Assembly: GCA_003991915.1 (NCBI GenBank)
Contig: RQTK01000443.1
Coordinates: forward strand, 17,587 to 81,586
Origin: Elysia chlorotica
Lineage: Eukaryota; Mollusca; Gastropoda; Plakobranchidae
DNA length: 64,000 nucleotides
Direction: 5' to 3'
Below the pieces are notes generated by a model. The model was not told the origin of the DNA. It did not search any database and saw only the letters and a list, made by a program, of their open reading frames with translations. This document shows positions 13,746 to 25,000 of this stretch, piece after piece (the stretch's first letter is position 1; each line of letters begins with the position of its first letter). Made by a program: the position numbers and the translations under genes.

Positions 13746-13764
13746 AAAGTTGCGCGCTACCATA

Positions 13765-14478
13765 TTTCTACTTCGACGCCTCATGCAAAGCCCATGGTTG
13801 ACCACATGTAAGCCAAGCTTTAAAAAAAAAAAAAAAGAAAAAATGCCATAGAGGGATATTATGGGTATTCTCAGCTTTTCCTATCTTTTCAGTAATATAA
13901 TTTTTCTTTGGTTGAAGTTTCTTCGCAGCATGAAAAATGCGAAGAGTAATGCTTTATTATAATTGTGTTAGAGTAAAACTTATTCACCAGTCCCAGCTGT
14001 ATTTAGAAACGCATGTAACATCAGTTCTGGTGTTAAGATATTCTTGAGCTATATATTTTTAATCGAAAACAATAACCGAACTCTTTCTGTCTCACATAAG
14101 CAACACTATATTTAACCTCTTATAAGATTTACTAAAATCATTTTTTTCTGCACTTAAATTATTCTTAAAATTTTAATTGCTATAAATGTTTAATATATTA
14201 AAGAGTTAAAACGCACCAAAATATTGAGGTATTCATGGCTATGTGTGTGTGTGTGTGTGTTTTTTGAGAGATAATTATAAACTTGCAATGCCACCATAAC
14301 ATATTATAATTACTTGATAACAGTACCTTTTGTTCATATTATTCATAAACACTTTTCGAATGCTTTTTGACAAAGCTATCAGTCTAGTTGTAAATCTCTG
14401 CAAAAAAAAAAAAAAAAAAAATTAAGAATAGGACTCATAGTTATAATGATGAATGTATGAAGTGAGAATTGAGACGCA
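13765..14478. other. Non-coding stretch with poly(A) and (GT)n
   Basis: Poly(A) tracts lie at about 13822-13836 and 14402-14420, with a short (GT)n at about 14242-14262. No gene is seen. Confidence 0.5.
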
Positions 14479-14505
14479 GCGAGAGGGGAGAGGGAGAGAG
14501 AGATG

Positions 14506-14584
<79 letters not shown>

Positions 14585-14591
14585 CAGACAT

Positions 14592-14625
<34 letters not shown>

Positions 14626-14662
14626 CGACAGACAGACAGGCAGACAGACAGGCAGATAGATA
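14479..14662. repeat. Compound (GA)n / (CAGA)n microsatellite
   Basis: About 70 bp of pure GA is followed by about 75 bp of ACAG tetranucleotides ending in GGCAGATAGATAGACA. Confidence 0.97.
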
Positions 14663-14995
14663 GACATTCCATATATTATAGAAGTTAGCTACTATTTTCC
14701 GCCATCAATCTGTGTGTAGTAAAAAGCAAATTTAAGTGCCAGATACTGTTACTTGTACTGTCGTTCTGGTCTCCCTTTATCCTTGCAATCAAAGAGTCGG
14801 ATATTAGAAGTACAAGAAGCGGCGTCAGCTATATTAACGTACCAGTGAGAAATCGACCCTTCGCAAATAAGTGCTACCCAGTTTGCAGGTTCACGATTGA
14901 TTTTTTTTTCAGAACAAAAAACAACAAACAGAAACAAAAAAACAAAAACAAAACAATAAATAAATATATAAAAATTGGAATAAAAACAAAATAAC

Positions 14996-15026
14996 AAAAC
15001 AGCAACAACAACAACAACAAAAAAGC

Positions 15027-15061
<35 letters not shown>

Positions 15062-15076
15062 AAAAGCAACAACAAC
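14996..15076. repeat. (CAA)n microsatellite
   Basis: Interrupted CAA runs that follow an A-rich region at about 14920-14995. Confidence 0.95.
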
Positions 15077-15779
15077 TTGGAATTATGTATCAAATTGAGT
15101 AACTTAGTCTTTCAATCAATTTTGTTCTTTTGCCAAATGCATCTACACTATTTCAGTTTGTGGACTTAAACCTTCGCAACGTATCGTTACATATCCCGAT
15201 ATGTTCGATTTCCGATCGCGAGTATAAGGACGTTCTTGCCTCTAAAGGTCTGAGTTGTTCTAAGTGATACTAAAACGGAAACTAGAGACTCATCGTGTCT
15301 TTGACAAACATCTTTACAAAGTGCATGCGTCTAAAAATTTAAAGAGAGAGAGGGGATTATGTTGAGAATGTTTGTTTGCATTGAAGGAAAATGCTGAACT
15401 TTCTTTACATAAAAGCATTTTTAGATTTGTACAAATTTTAAAAGCAGGCGGAAATTGAACTATATTTCTAGACCTTCTTTAGCTCTTTTTTTCATTCAAA
15501 ATATTATAAATGTAGGCTTATATTTTTCAAAGATAATTTAGTTCATTCTTTAAGTTATAAAACAGCGAAATAAATTTTAATCATAATTTTTCTAAAATCT
15601 TACCACACATGGAATCAATAAATTATATGAAATAACTTAGAACAAGGTAAGTTTTGAAACTCTAAACGTCATGAAAAAGCATACTTCAGTTAATTAAGTA
15701 GAGTGTTTACAAACATTAGTACCGGTATTAATAACAATTCAAACAATGTTTTTACATATAACAGTAAGTTTTATCACAT

Positions 15780-15990
15780 TAACCTTTTCAGTTTTTACAT
15801 CGCATGATTTTAGGCCTCTCCCTTGTGCACACTATTTTCGAGAATTTCCGAAAATTTTGAAAAGGAAAAGGCTGTGATAGTTATAATTCTTATTTTGAAA
15901 TGGACGGTGTGCAGATCAATACAAAAAAGTGCCAGCACAAGAGCGCACCAACCCGCACAACATATGTGCGGGGCGATGAGAAAAAGTTAA
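15780..15990. repeat. Dispersed repeat R1, copy 3, with hairpin
   Basis: Homologous to 4900-5115 (see that entry for the shared words). This copy contains a perfect 7-bp stem, CCCGCAC at 15952-15958 and GTGCGGG at 15966-15972, with a 7-nt loop. Copies 1 and 2 keep only a degraded version. Confidence 0.65.
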
Positions 15991-16780
15991 GAAATTGCTC
16001 TGGTGAACGAATTTGAATAATTATTATGTAATCGATATACTCGACAGCAAAGTGATCTGAGACTTTTTGCATAAAAAAGTAAAACTTGGACGGGACAATT
16101 TACGAGTAATCAAATTACACTGCCGGAATAGGCAGTACAAGAGCTTTGGCATCACAAGCACTGGCTCTTCATAACTCTTTGGCAAGTGAAGTGCACCACT
16201 GATGCAACAAAACCAGGGCCAAAATCACGTAAACGACATTCTTAGTAAATATTGTAATAGAGCTCAAACAAATACAAAGTTTATGGTGAATGTATTCCTT
16301 TACATTTTTTTCAGGATAAGAAATCAAATCTCATTTGTGTAAATTAAAGTTTCTTTTGTTTCTTTGAAAATGGCTCCATATGGGCAATTAGTGTAAATTG
16401 TAATTTTTTGACATTATAACTGTAGAGAAAGTTTGGCTCTTACCTCAAATTCTTTTTTACTCCGGTAATTTCCGATTTCCACACAAAAAGCATAACCTTG
16501 CGAGAACCCATAAATATAGATTTCGCCTAATTTACGCAATGTAAATATAATTTTTCTTATACTACATATTATGTATTCTAAGAGTGGGTGAATATATTAA
16601 CTTATCCGACTCGATAAACCTTAGTGCGTATAAGCAAACAGTTTCGTCCAGAAATCAGTAAAATATTTTGTCCTTCAACTGTGTCAAAAACAAAAGACAC
16701 GCCAATTCTAGCGATCTCTTTATGCAAATTTGTTAAATGCACACGTTCCCACTAGCTATTGAGGAGTCTAACGACCGTAG

Positions 16781-16832
16781 ATGCATCGTAAGCCTTCTTT
16801 TATTATTATTATATCGGCGACGTTGTACTTAC
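16781..16832 (-). mobile_element. End of palindromic MITE family (half element)
   Basis: ATGCATCGTAAGCCTTCTT followed by an ATT-rich run matches the reverse complement of the 58.5-kb minisatellite unit. ACGTTGTACTTAC (16820-16832) matches the right terminal arm of the 81-bp element at 52001-52081. The opposite arm is absent, so this looks like a deleted copy. Confidence 0.6.
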
Positions 16833-16864
16833 AGCCCTATACAATAAGGTCGCGTTTCTTCAAC

Positions 16865-16904
16865 AGCCAAAACTACTTTGGCTAAGGGACAGATATTGTC
16901 CCTT
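16865..16904. other. Two back-to-back perfect hairpins
   Basis: AGCCAAA (16865-16871), loop ACTAC, TTTGGCT (16877-16883). This is followed with no spacer by AAGGGACA (16884-16891), loop GATAT, TGTCCCTT (16897-16904). The stems are 7 and 8 bp without mismatch, and both loops are 5 nt. The function is unknown. Confidence 0.85.
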
Positions 16905-18335
16905 CTCCTGGTACTACGTTGTCTTACGTTATTGTAAACTGGGTTTAGCAAGCAAGCTGTTTTAGAGTACTTGCGTTCACTCGGTGTGTCGGAAAATCAC
17001 ATGGTATTTTTTCTATTGTAGGCCTACATGGACATTTGAATGTCATATTCTGTTTTTATGTTTCTTGTAAGACACGTGGTGTTAATTATGCAGCTGTTTC
17101 ATCGAGAGGTAATAATAGTATTGTGGGAACTTGGCACTTCTCTTGGCACAATGTACTATAAGCGGTTGACAATCATCTTGGATGCGGTTTTAAGTGGTGT
17201 GGTAGTTGGTTGTTTGGTCATTATCTACAATGCTATTTAATGAAATTAAATCAACCGTAACGTTCTTTTTAGCCCTTGTCTTGATAGTCCTCCTCCACAG
17301 TATCGTTGTTATTAAAAAAGTCTTTAAAGTTACTTTCGATCACAAGTGCACACGTCGCGGTAGATTACAACTCATCTTAAGAATAGAAATAAGACGTCCT
17401 AAGAGAGTTGTAAGCTTACCGATACTTTGTACTTACGAACTTCGGCACAATTTTAAACGTCGTAAACAATTCTTCTTGATAACGACCCAAGATTGTGCCA
17501 TTATTATTTTTTTTGGCTCTTAAATGGTTTTCGAATCTGCATTTACCTCTCTGAATCGACTGTTGCATGCGAGTCTAGCATCGCCTGAAAAAACAAACAT
17601 TAAGACTTTGTATAAATAATATCAATTATATGCTAACCTTTCTGTTGGTGCTTTTAAGTTCTCCAACTATTTTGACAGTCTAATCTTGTTTTGCTATAAA
17701 ACAAGTCTATCAGTAAAGGCGCAGATTGAAAAAATAACCACGTATCCTATATTTCACCAAATTACCTGAATAAGTTTGCATTACGAATAGATTTTTAACT
17801 ATTCTTTTGCACTGACTTTTTCTCACATATTCAGAGCGTCAAAAAGTTAATCTTTATCTGCAGTTATAACGTGAAGCTTGACAAACGATCCAAGCAAAGT
17901 TTTACATACCCACTTATTTAATAAAAGTGGTCTTATCTAACTGAAAGGCTTACAAAATTACAAATAAACAAACCGATGAAGGAAACAAGAAAAGTTGCTC
18001 GCAGATTACTAGTGATGGGCTGCGACCCTGAAAGCTGTTTTCTTCATTACTTTAATGCCCCTAAATGGACCAAACGTTTTCATAGAGCATTACGATATTA
18101 GTCTAAGAATCGTCTAAGCAGAAAACCTGACCTAATAAATTCACCCGCACTTCTTTAGCAGCGCGTGATGCCAAATTTGCAAAGTGCAATTCACTAATGA
18201 GGTAGACTGTGAACGTATACCGCCTACAATTCATAAAAATTAATGTTAGAGATAGTAAATAATTTTTTTTAAAGTCCATTTGCTGGTCCGGTCGGTTTAG
18301 TTAATCCATTTAAAAATGGATTAACGCACATCAAT
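16905..18335. other. Non-coding stretch
   Basis: The frames at 17040-17240 and 17206-17523 have no recognisable domain. A small inverted repeat, TTAATCCATTT / AAATGGATTAA, lies at about 18300-18324. Confidence 0.4.
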
Positions 18336-18339
18336 GTTA

Positions 18340-18815
18340 GCATCTGGTTTGTACTCGAACCACGTATCAAAGTGAAAGAAGGCATGTACCAGATAAAGTG
18401 TTATCACTGAGAAGGGAATCTCTCAAACGTTTTGAAATGAGGATGAAGTTAATCTGGCTTCTTGATCTGCCATTAGGACTTTTCCATCTCCATTTTCTCC
18501 TTGGCGCTGTTCAAACCAGGTGTTCGCCAAAATAAAGTTATAGGCCATTAAACTGCTCTCCTTTATAGTTTCTGACACCCCAGACATGAGGTCCAATTAC
18601 CTCAACTATCCCATGATCGCCGACTTTAGAATTGAAATCGCCCATTATATGACTGGACCTTGTGACTTGCACTGTTTCCTGGCTTCCTCCAGTTGTTCGT
18701 AAAAGGCGGTCTTTTCATCTTCTGTGCTAGTTGATGTTGGTGAATAGACCCGGATGATGTTGAGATCAAACGGCTTACTTTCAAACAGAGCTGGGTGACA
18801 GATGACATTCTAGAA
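18340..18815 (-). pseudogene. LINE endonuclease domain remnant, inverted (RTE-like)
   Basis: The minus strand reads HPALFESKPFDLNIIRVYSP and then, after a frame break, MGDFNSKVGDHG. WKSPNGRSRSQINFILIS follows. These are the APE-type endonuclease blocks of non-LTR retrotransposons: the PFDLNIIRVYSPT strand, the GDFN catalytic-loop motif and the QIDFILI C-terminal motif. At least one frameshift (near 18645) and stops show that it is dead. It lies head to head with the + strand reverse-transcriptase part that begins about 18830. The RTE-like assignment is from memory of family motifs. Confidence 0.75.
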
Positions 18816-18829
18816 CTCACATGATAAAA

Positions 18830-20390
18830 GAAAAAAACCCAAAGAACAATAATAACGAGTACCAAAAGCTGCACAAGGAAATAAAGAAAAGATGTGTAAT
18901 AGCGAAAGAAGCCTGGCTTGACGATAAGGGCAGATAGACTGAGCTGATACAAAAATTCAGTCCCCAAGTAATGTACAGAAATATCAACGAAATTACAGTA
19001 TGGACAACATGCACATTTGGAGGATGCTTAAGAGCAAAATTTAAAACATTATTATTATAAATATACAATTATTGAAAAATGGGCGGAATACATCAAAGAA
19101 CTCTTCCATGATGAAAGAAAAGAAGTCCAGGTAATGAAAAATAACGTTGCTGGGCCACCAATTCTGAAGGCTAAAGTCAGCGCAGCCATTAAGAAGTTGA
19201 AAAATGGAAAAAAAAAACACATGCGCCGACAATATTGCAGTCCAATAAATTGAATTGAATCTCTGGACAACTTTAGAGTAAAGAAGTTGACGGGTCTCCA
19301 TAACGAAATTTACGACACCGGCGAGATTCCGAATGACATGACAAAATCCATCTTTATCTCTTTGCCCAAAAAGGCAGGAGCAATTGAATGTGACCTTCAT
19401 CGGACAATCAGCCTAATGAGTCATGTCACAAAGATGTTGCTACGAATATATATTATTATGATGAAAGTTTTGAAAAAAAGACATAGATCGCATTGCAGCA
19501 GTGTGGTTTTATCGAGGGACAAGGTACTTCAAACGCAATTTTCATACTACGGGCAATATTTTAGCGAGCCCTCGAGGTGAGAGAAAGATATTCATTTAGG
19601 GTTTATTGATCATACAAAAAACCTTTGACAGAGTTAAACATAACGAGCTGCTTGATCAGTTTATGCGCCTGAAGGTCAACGGAAAAAATTTAAGAATTAT
19701 AAAGATTCTCTATTGGGTACAAACGTCTGTAATGAAGGTGGAGAAGGAAATGAGATCTTTTCAAAAGATAACACGATGCCTTCGACAGAGCTGCATTTTG
19801 TCACCTGTTTTCGTTCCATAGCGAAAATATCATGAAAGAACTGGAGAGTCACCATGGAATCAAGATTGGTGGTCATAACATCAATTTAAGACACGCAGAT
19901 GACAGCGTTCTGATAACGGGACGTGAAACAGAGTTGCAAAATCTTCTCAACGTTCTTGAGATTGAAAGTTCAAAGAACGGTTTCGAGTTAAACCGTAAGA
20001 AAACATAAGTCATGATTCTAAGTCGTAAAAACAAGGCACATTCATAAGCGACGGCCGAAACAAAAAAAATCTAGAATAGCCCAGGCAAAAATGAATTTCG
20101 GAAAAAAAGGTCCTACAAGGCCACATAGAGCCCATCTTAATGTATGGGTGCGAGGCTTGTACGGTATCCACACAAGCACCGAAGAAACTTGAGGCCGTAG
20201 AGATGTGGTTTCTTAGGCGAATGCTTCGTATACCTTGGACAGCAAAGACGTATAACGAAACTTTGTTAAAGGAGGTAGACTAAGGAAAATCTCATATAAA
20301 TAAAATACAAAAACGCCAGATGTCATTTATAAGGCATGCCATGAGAGAAGAAGAACTCGAATACAAAAGTGGTTAGAGGGAAAAGGAGTA
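18830..20390 (+). pseudogene. LINE reverse transcriptase remnant (RTE-like)
   Basis: The linker YQKLHKEIKKRCVIAKEAWL at about 18860 is followed by IEKWAEYIKELFHDE and then GLHNEIYDTGEIPNDM with FISLPKKAG (about 19292-19378) and HRTISLMSHVTKMLLR. Motif A is FIDHTK-KTFDRVKH at about 19600-19640 and is broken by a frameshift. The motif B region is RQSCILSPVF, where RQGC is usual. Motif C is HADD at about 19891-19902, where YADD is usual. A post-RT segment around 20140-20260 contains LMYGCEACTVS and MWFLRRMLRIPW. Several frameshifts and stops make it a fossil. It ends directly before the (ATG)n tract. Confidence 0.85.
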
Positions 20391-20464
20391 GATGAAGACA
20401 GAGAGAAAAGCTACTAGACAGTCTAGTTTTGTAGCTGAATGCCAACGCTATGAAGCACGGCACG

Positions 20465-20525
<61 letters not shown>

Positions 20526-20537
20526 GATGATGATGAC

Positions 20538-20608
<71 letters not shown>

Positions 20609-20647
20609 GGATGATGATGATGATGAAAATGATGTTGATGATGATGA
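20465..20647. repeat. (ATG)n microsatellite at LINE 3' end
   Basis: About 180 bp of GAT/ATG trinucleotides with a few GGTG, GACG and GAAA interruptions, starting at the end of the LINE coding remnant. RTE-clade LINEs commonly end in short tandem repeats, so this tract probably grew from the element's tail. Confidence 0.95.
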
Positions 20648-21229
20648 AAGTTTTACTATAATAGGATTCCTTTATGACCAACGCAAAACATAAGAATTGG
20701 ATTGTAGTAGTATATTTCGATTGTGCAATAATGAAAATTAACAAATCTATGTCTCTTTAACAATTATTAAAGTCGCAAATATTAAGGGTTAAGTAAACTG
20801 ATAAATAGATAACCGAATGGACATAAAATCATACATAGATAAATAGATAGAGAGATAGATAGACGTATACATAAAGAGATAGATATATAGATATTAGAAA
20901 TACATAGAGAGAGAATATTCATTACCGAAACAACTATAATCATACTACATAATTATGTGCTACGGGTTGAGTAAGTCTACTCATAGCGATAATTAATAAT
21001 CGCCACACCGATACTACGGCAGCAGCAAACGCTCCGATAGCACCCAGCTAGGTATTTAGGGTATTGCCACTTCCCGGCCCACTCTAGATCTAAGCACGGA
21101 TATCCTTGGTGACTAAATGGGATAATGGAAGTGACAAGGCCCGCCATCGACTGGACTACTGGTGAGAGCCGCGGTGCTTGCACAGTCACGACCAACCGAC
21201 TGCCTCCTCTAGGGTTAAGCTCAATAACC
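20648..21229. other. Non-coding stretch; GC-rich block of unknown origin
   Basis: An AT-rich part with scattered GATA words is followed at about 20990-21230 by a much more GC-rich block, from ATCGCCACACC to CTCAATAACC. The block has no coding signal or known motif and may be an unrecognised repeat unit. Confidence 0.35.
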
Positions 21230-22055
21230 CAGCCCCTTTTACGACATACTATCTTTTTAAATTATTTTTTTTATCAACATTTTACCCCCTAGACATGTTT
21301 CTGTAAGTTTAAATAGGAATAAATTGTAATGAGTTTTATTTATTGATTTTTGTTTACACGGTTTGATTAAAAGATGTACATACAAAATCAAATTGTCCCT
21401 TTAACGGTATTGGAGTTTCCCCAAACATTAGTTTTCTACTAAGCATGTTGCTGTACTGAGAGCTTAAAAAAAAAAATAAACGGACGTAACAAGTTCTAAT
21501 TATTTTGGTTTACCTGAATATACTTATAGACTAAAAGGTGCTCATGCAAAGTGGGTAGGCCCCTTTCACGACAAACCGTTATTACCGAAACACTCGCTTT
21601 CTACTAGGCATGAACTTTCTGTTCTGTGAGCTTACAGAAAAAAAGGATCCCAATGAGTTCTTTTACATTGTTTATAATAATAAAAAAAAATGCTTACACA
21701 GTATAAGCAGGCTCTTTTCACGACAGACGGTTTTTTTTTTCTAAACATAATTATATTTTCTACAAGACATGCACTTTTTGCACTGAGAGCTTAAAGAAAA
21801 AGGGACATAATACAATCTATTAATTTTGTAAAATAATTTGGTTACATGGTTAGACTAAAAGCTGTCCATTAGAAGTGAGTAGGTTTTTTATTTTTAGGAC
21901 AAACTGATTTTTTTCAAAGTTTTTATTCACTGGACATTATACTTCCTTTACAGAGAGCCTAAAGAAGAAAGGAACGCAATAAAATCGAATTTTTTTTCCA
22001 CATGGTTAGACTAAAAGGTGTCCATACAAACATGATAGGATATAACCTAATGCAG
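21230..22055. repeat. Old degenerate satellite, about 5 units of 150-167 bp
   Basis: Units carry, in order, CTTTTYACGACAAACNG, CTACTARRCATG, CTGAGAGCTTAAAGAAAAA, a GGAACGCAAT-like word, and TGGTTAGACTAAAAGGTGTCCAT with ACAAA.TG.GTAGG. The CTAC/ACATG landmarks fall at about 21288, 21436, 21601, 21760 and 21927. Copies are highly diverged, so the array is ancient. Confidence 0.75.
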
Positions 22056-25000
22056 TTTTCGTATAAAAGAGTTATGCCATGATTGTCATCGGTAAAAATA
22101 ATATTTTAATATCTTGCCTTGTTAGGGTTTGTCTTGCTCCCTTGTGTGTCTCTCTTCCTTTTCCGTTTTTTTTTTAAATTAGCTATGCATTATTCTCTCT
22201 ACGCCCTAAAATTGTAAAATGCATTTAAAAATAGGCCAACACCAAACTTAAAAATTGTCTTTCAATAACAATAAAAACAGAACAGGGTGTATCGACTCGA
22301 TTCAATGAATCATTTAAAAGGCGCAGAATGCTCTTTTGATTCGAGATATTTGGATAACAGATGAAATGTTCACATTAAGTGTCCTAAGAATCTTTAAAAT
22401 TAAAAACAATATTAAATTCTGATATTCAATAAGTGATTCGCAATTTTTTTTATCTCTTGGTGATCTGAAATCATTGAGTCAAAGAGAACACACTCTTGCT
22501 TATCATTTTTAAGTTTAATAAACAGTAATTTTTAAACATTTCACATAAGTATCTTATCTAAAACCAAGTAAGGTGTATATGTAAATACTTCAAAACATCG
22601 GATGACGTATTTACAATGACAAAGAGGGAAAACCAAAGCTAGTCGACACATTGAATTACATCCTCCTGAAGTGTCTGTGTCTGACAAATTTTGCTGATGG
22701 GACGCCCCGATACTGTTCTCTGGATCATGACTTCCTTGTACATGTGAAAAAAAAACAACAACGAAAAACAACAAAAGACCCAAAAACAACCAACCTCACG
22801 AATTCCCATGCTATTTGGCACGGCCACAGTGGTTCAAATGCCTCTCAGGAGTCATGACTTACTACCAGAGCGCGTTGCTTACTACTTGTCTATGCTGAAG
22901 AGAATGTGTACAGCAAGATTGGTTTTGGCAAAGGGCAACGTGCTTTTAGACACGCAAGCTGGGCAGAGAAGTGAAGCGACCGATTTGCATGTAATTATGA
23001 GGGAATATCTTAAGGAAATTAGGGCTAAAAGTGGACGGAAAATCGATAGAGATATATGACGGGTCGACAAAATTTCCCTAATCGATATAATATTTATTCA
23101 AAACCAATGTTTTTCATAACTCAAGGGTATTTATCACGCAGAAATGGTTGACATGCTTGAAGCTAATTTAAATGGATGGTACCGTTGCTGTAATTGAAGA
23201 ATGACATGATAGCAGACGCGAGAAATTTAAAAAAAAGGGGCTGGGGGTACAGGTAAAGCCAAATTCTCTAAAATGAGTCCTAGGAACATTGTTTTTGTAT
23301 TAACATGTCGCCTAGGTCAAAATAAGAAGAATTATACTTTGAAAGTTAAGATTTGTTTTCTGGTTGCTATGGTAACGGCGACCATATTGGAATTTGGGGA
23401 CATATTTCAAAACCCTAAGGCTCTGCACAGAATGTTAGATAAAAAGCTTATGCACAAAAGTATCAAAGCCAATTTATCATTTTTAGTTAAGAAGGGAGTT
23501 ATGAATTTTTTTTACTTGATATTATTGCCCTTGAAAAAAGTATGTTTTTTTATTGGGGGTTTGCTTCTTTCCACAGAGGGATGTCCATGTATACCAAACA
23601 TACCGATCAGTAGGTAGTTTGGAACTTTTTTTAAGATCAGCTTGATTCGATATACATCTGTGAAATGAAAAAAAAAAACGTAGTTTAGTAATGGGACAGG
23701 ACCAATATATAGTAAATTAGGTGAGGAAATTCGAGATTTAGAAGTGAAAAACAAAAAAGGGAAAACAATGACAGAATGACTAATGAGAGGCAGAAATAAA
23801 ATAAGTAAGGTGGACTCAAAATTACAAGAACTTACACTTAAGGAAAGATTAAGAGTAAAAATGACAGAAATTTTGAGACTCTATGAAACAATAAACACTT
23901 CAAAGGACTTAAATCTACCGCGCTGGTTGACTAGCTATTCGTTTCATAGTGTGGATGGTTCAACTACCTTGTTGTTTTCGTCTAGGTTCTCGGTGAACTG
24001 TAAACATGAATATTACATCATCTAAAGCTCTCGGCTTTGTCCGCTATGGAAGAGAGTTGGAGCCTAAATCACACGCTATACACTCATTAAAATAATGGAA
24101 CTCACCTAAAGGCTCTAGAGTTTATTGTCCCCTCAGTCATGTTATTATATCTCAAAATAAAAACAAGTGTTCCAACAACTCGTAAACATTAGTTCTAATT
24201 TTTCCCGAGGCAAAGTTAAATACAAATCTCTGGTTATGCACACCAAGATATTGTGTAAAAAATGTTGAAGATTTTAAAGCAAAAACACCCACGAATGTTC
24301 GCAATTTTTGGCCTACTAAAAACAATCTTCGTCCTGTCGGTTTGTTATCATTATCACTTTCGTTTTTCAAACTGACATTTTTGTCTCTCAAGCTGTAAAT
24401 TTTTCTATTGTTAATTTTCCCACTTTTTTAAATGATTCAAATCGTAGAATTTCCAATGCTTCTTACGAGATGTAGAGGGCTTTGTGAAAAAAAAACGGAC
24501 TAAAAAGTACTTCTCTCATTTTAAATTTGACTTTTATTTATGATTCCTTTTCGAAGTAAATACTTTTGCGCTAATATCCCATGTTTAAAAAAATAGCGTT
24601 GCATACTTTTCGATACCAAATCCAGAGTTTCTGAATGTAGCTCTAAAGTCATAAAGAGAACTTAGAAAAAAAAGAGAGGCATCAAGCTACTTCAATGTTC
24701 GAAAGCAAATATTTATAATAATAACTAGTATGAGAATCTGAATTCTCTGCTGCGGAGTAGGTTTTTCTTATCACCACTGCTATATTTAATTTTGAACGAC
24801 CCCATGTACAAGCAATTGTAATGCACAAGTCTTGCTAGAGAAGCAAGGATAATCTTTTATTAATTCTTCAAGGGTAAATCTAAAATGACAACCATGCCCA
24901 ATTCAGCGTTAAAAAAAACCCACAAAAGACCCAAAAAACTTTGCCTTTCAATACGCTACATATTCTGAATTGTATGTGGTTCGAGATTAAAGACGATGTG

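Noticed and set aside
20392..20661. Poly-Met protein
   Set aside because: Translation of the (ATG)n microsatellite.
22808..23617. Protein-coding gene in the 83- and 114-codon frames
   Set aside because: No domain, no splice support, and composition like the AT-rich flanks.
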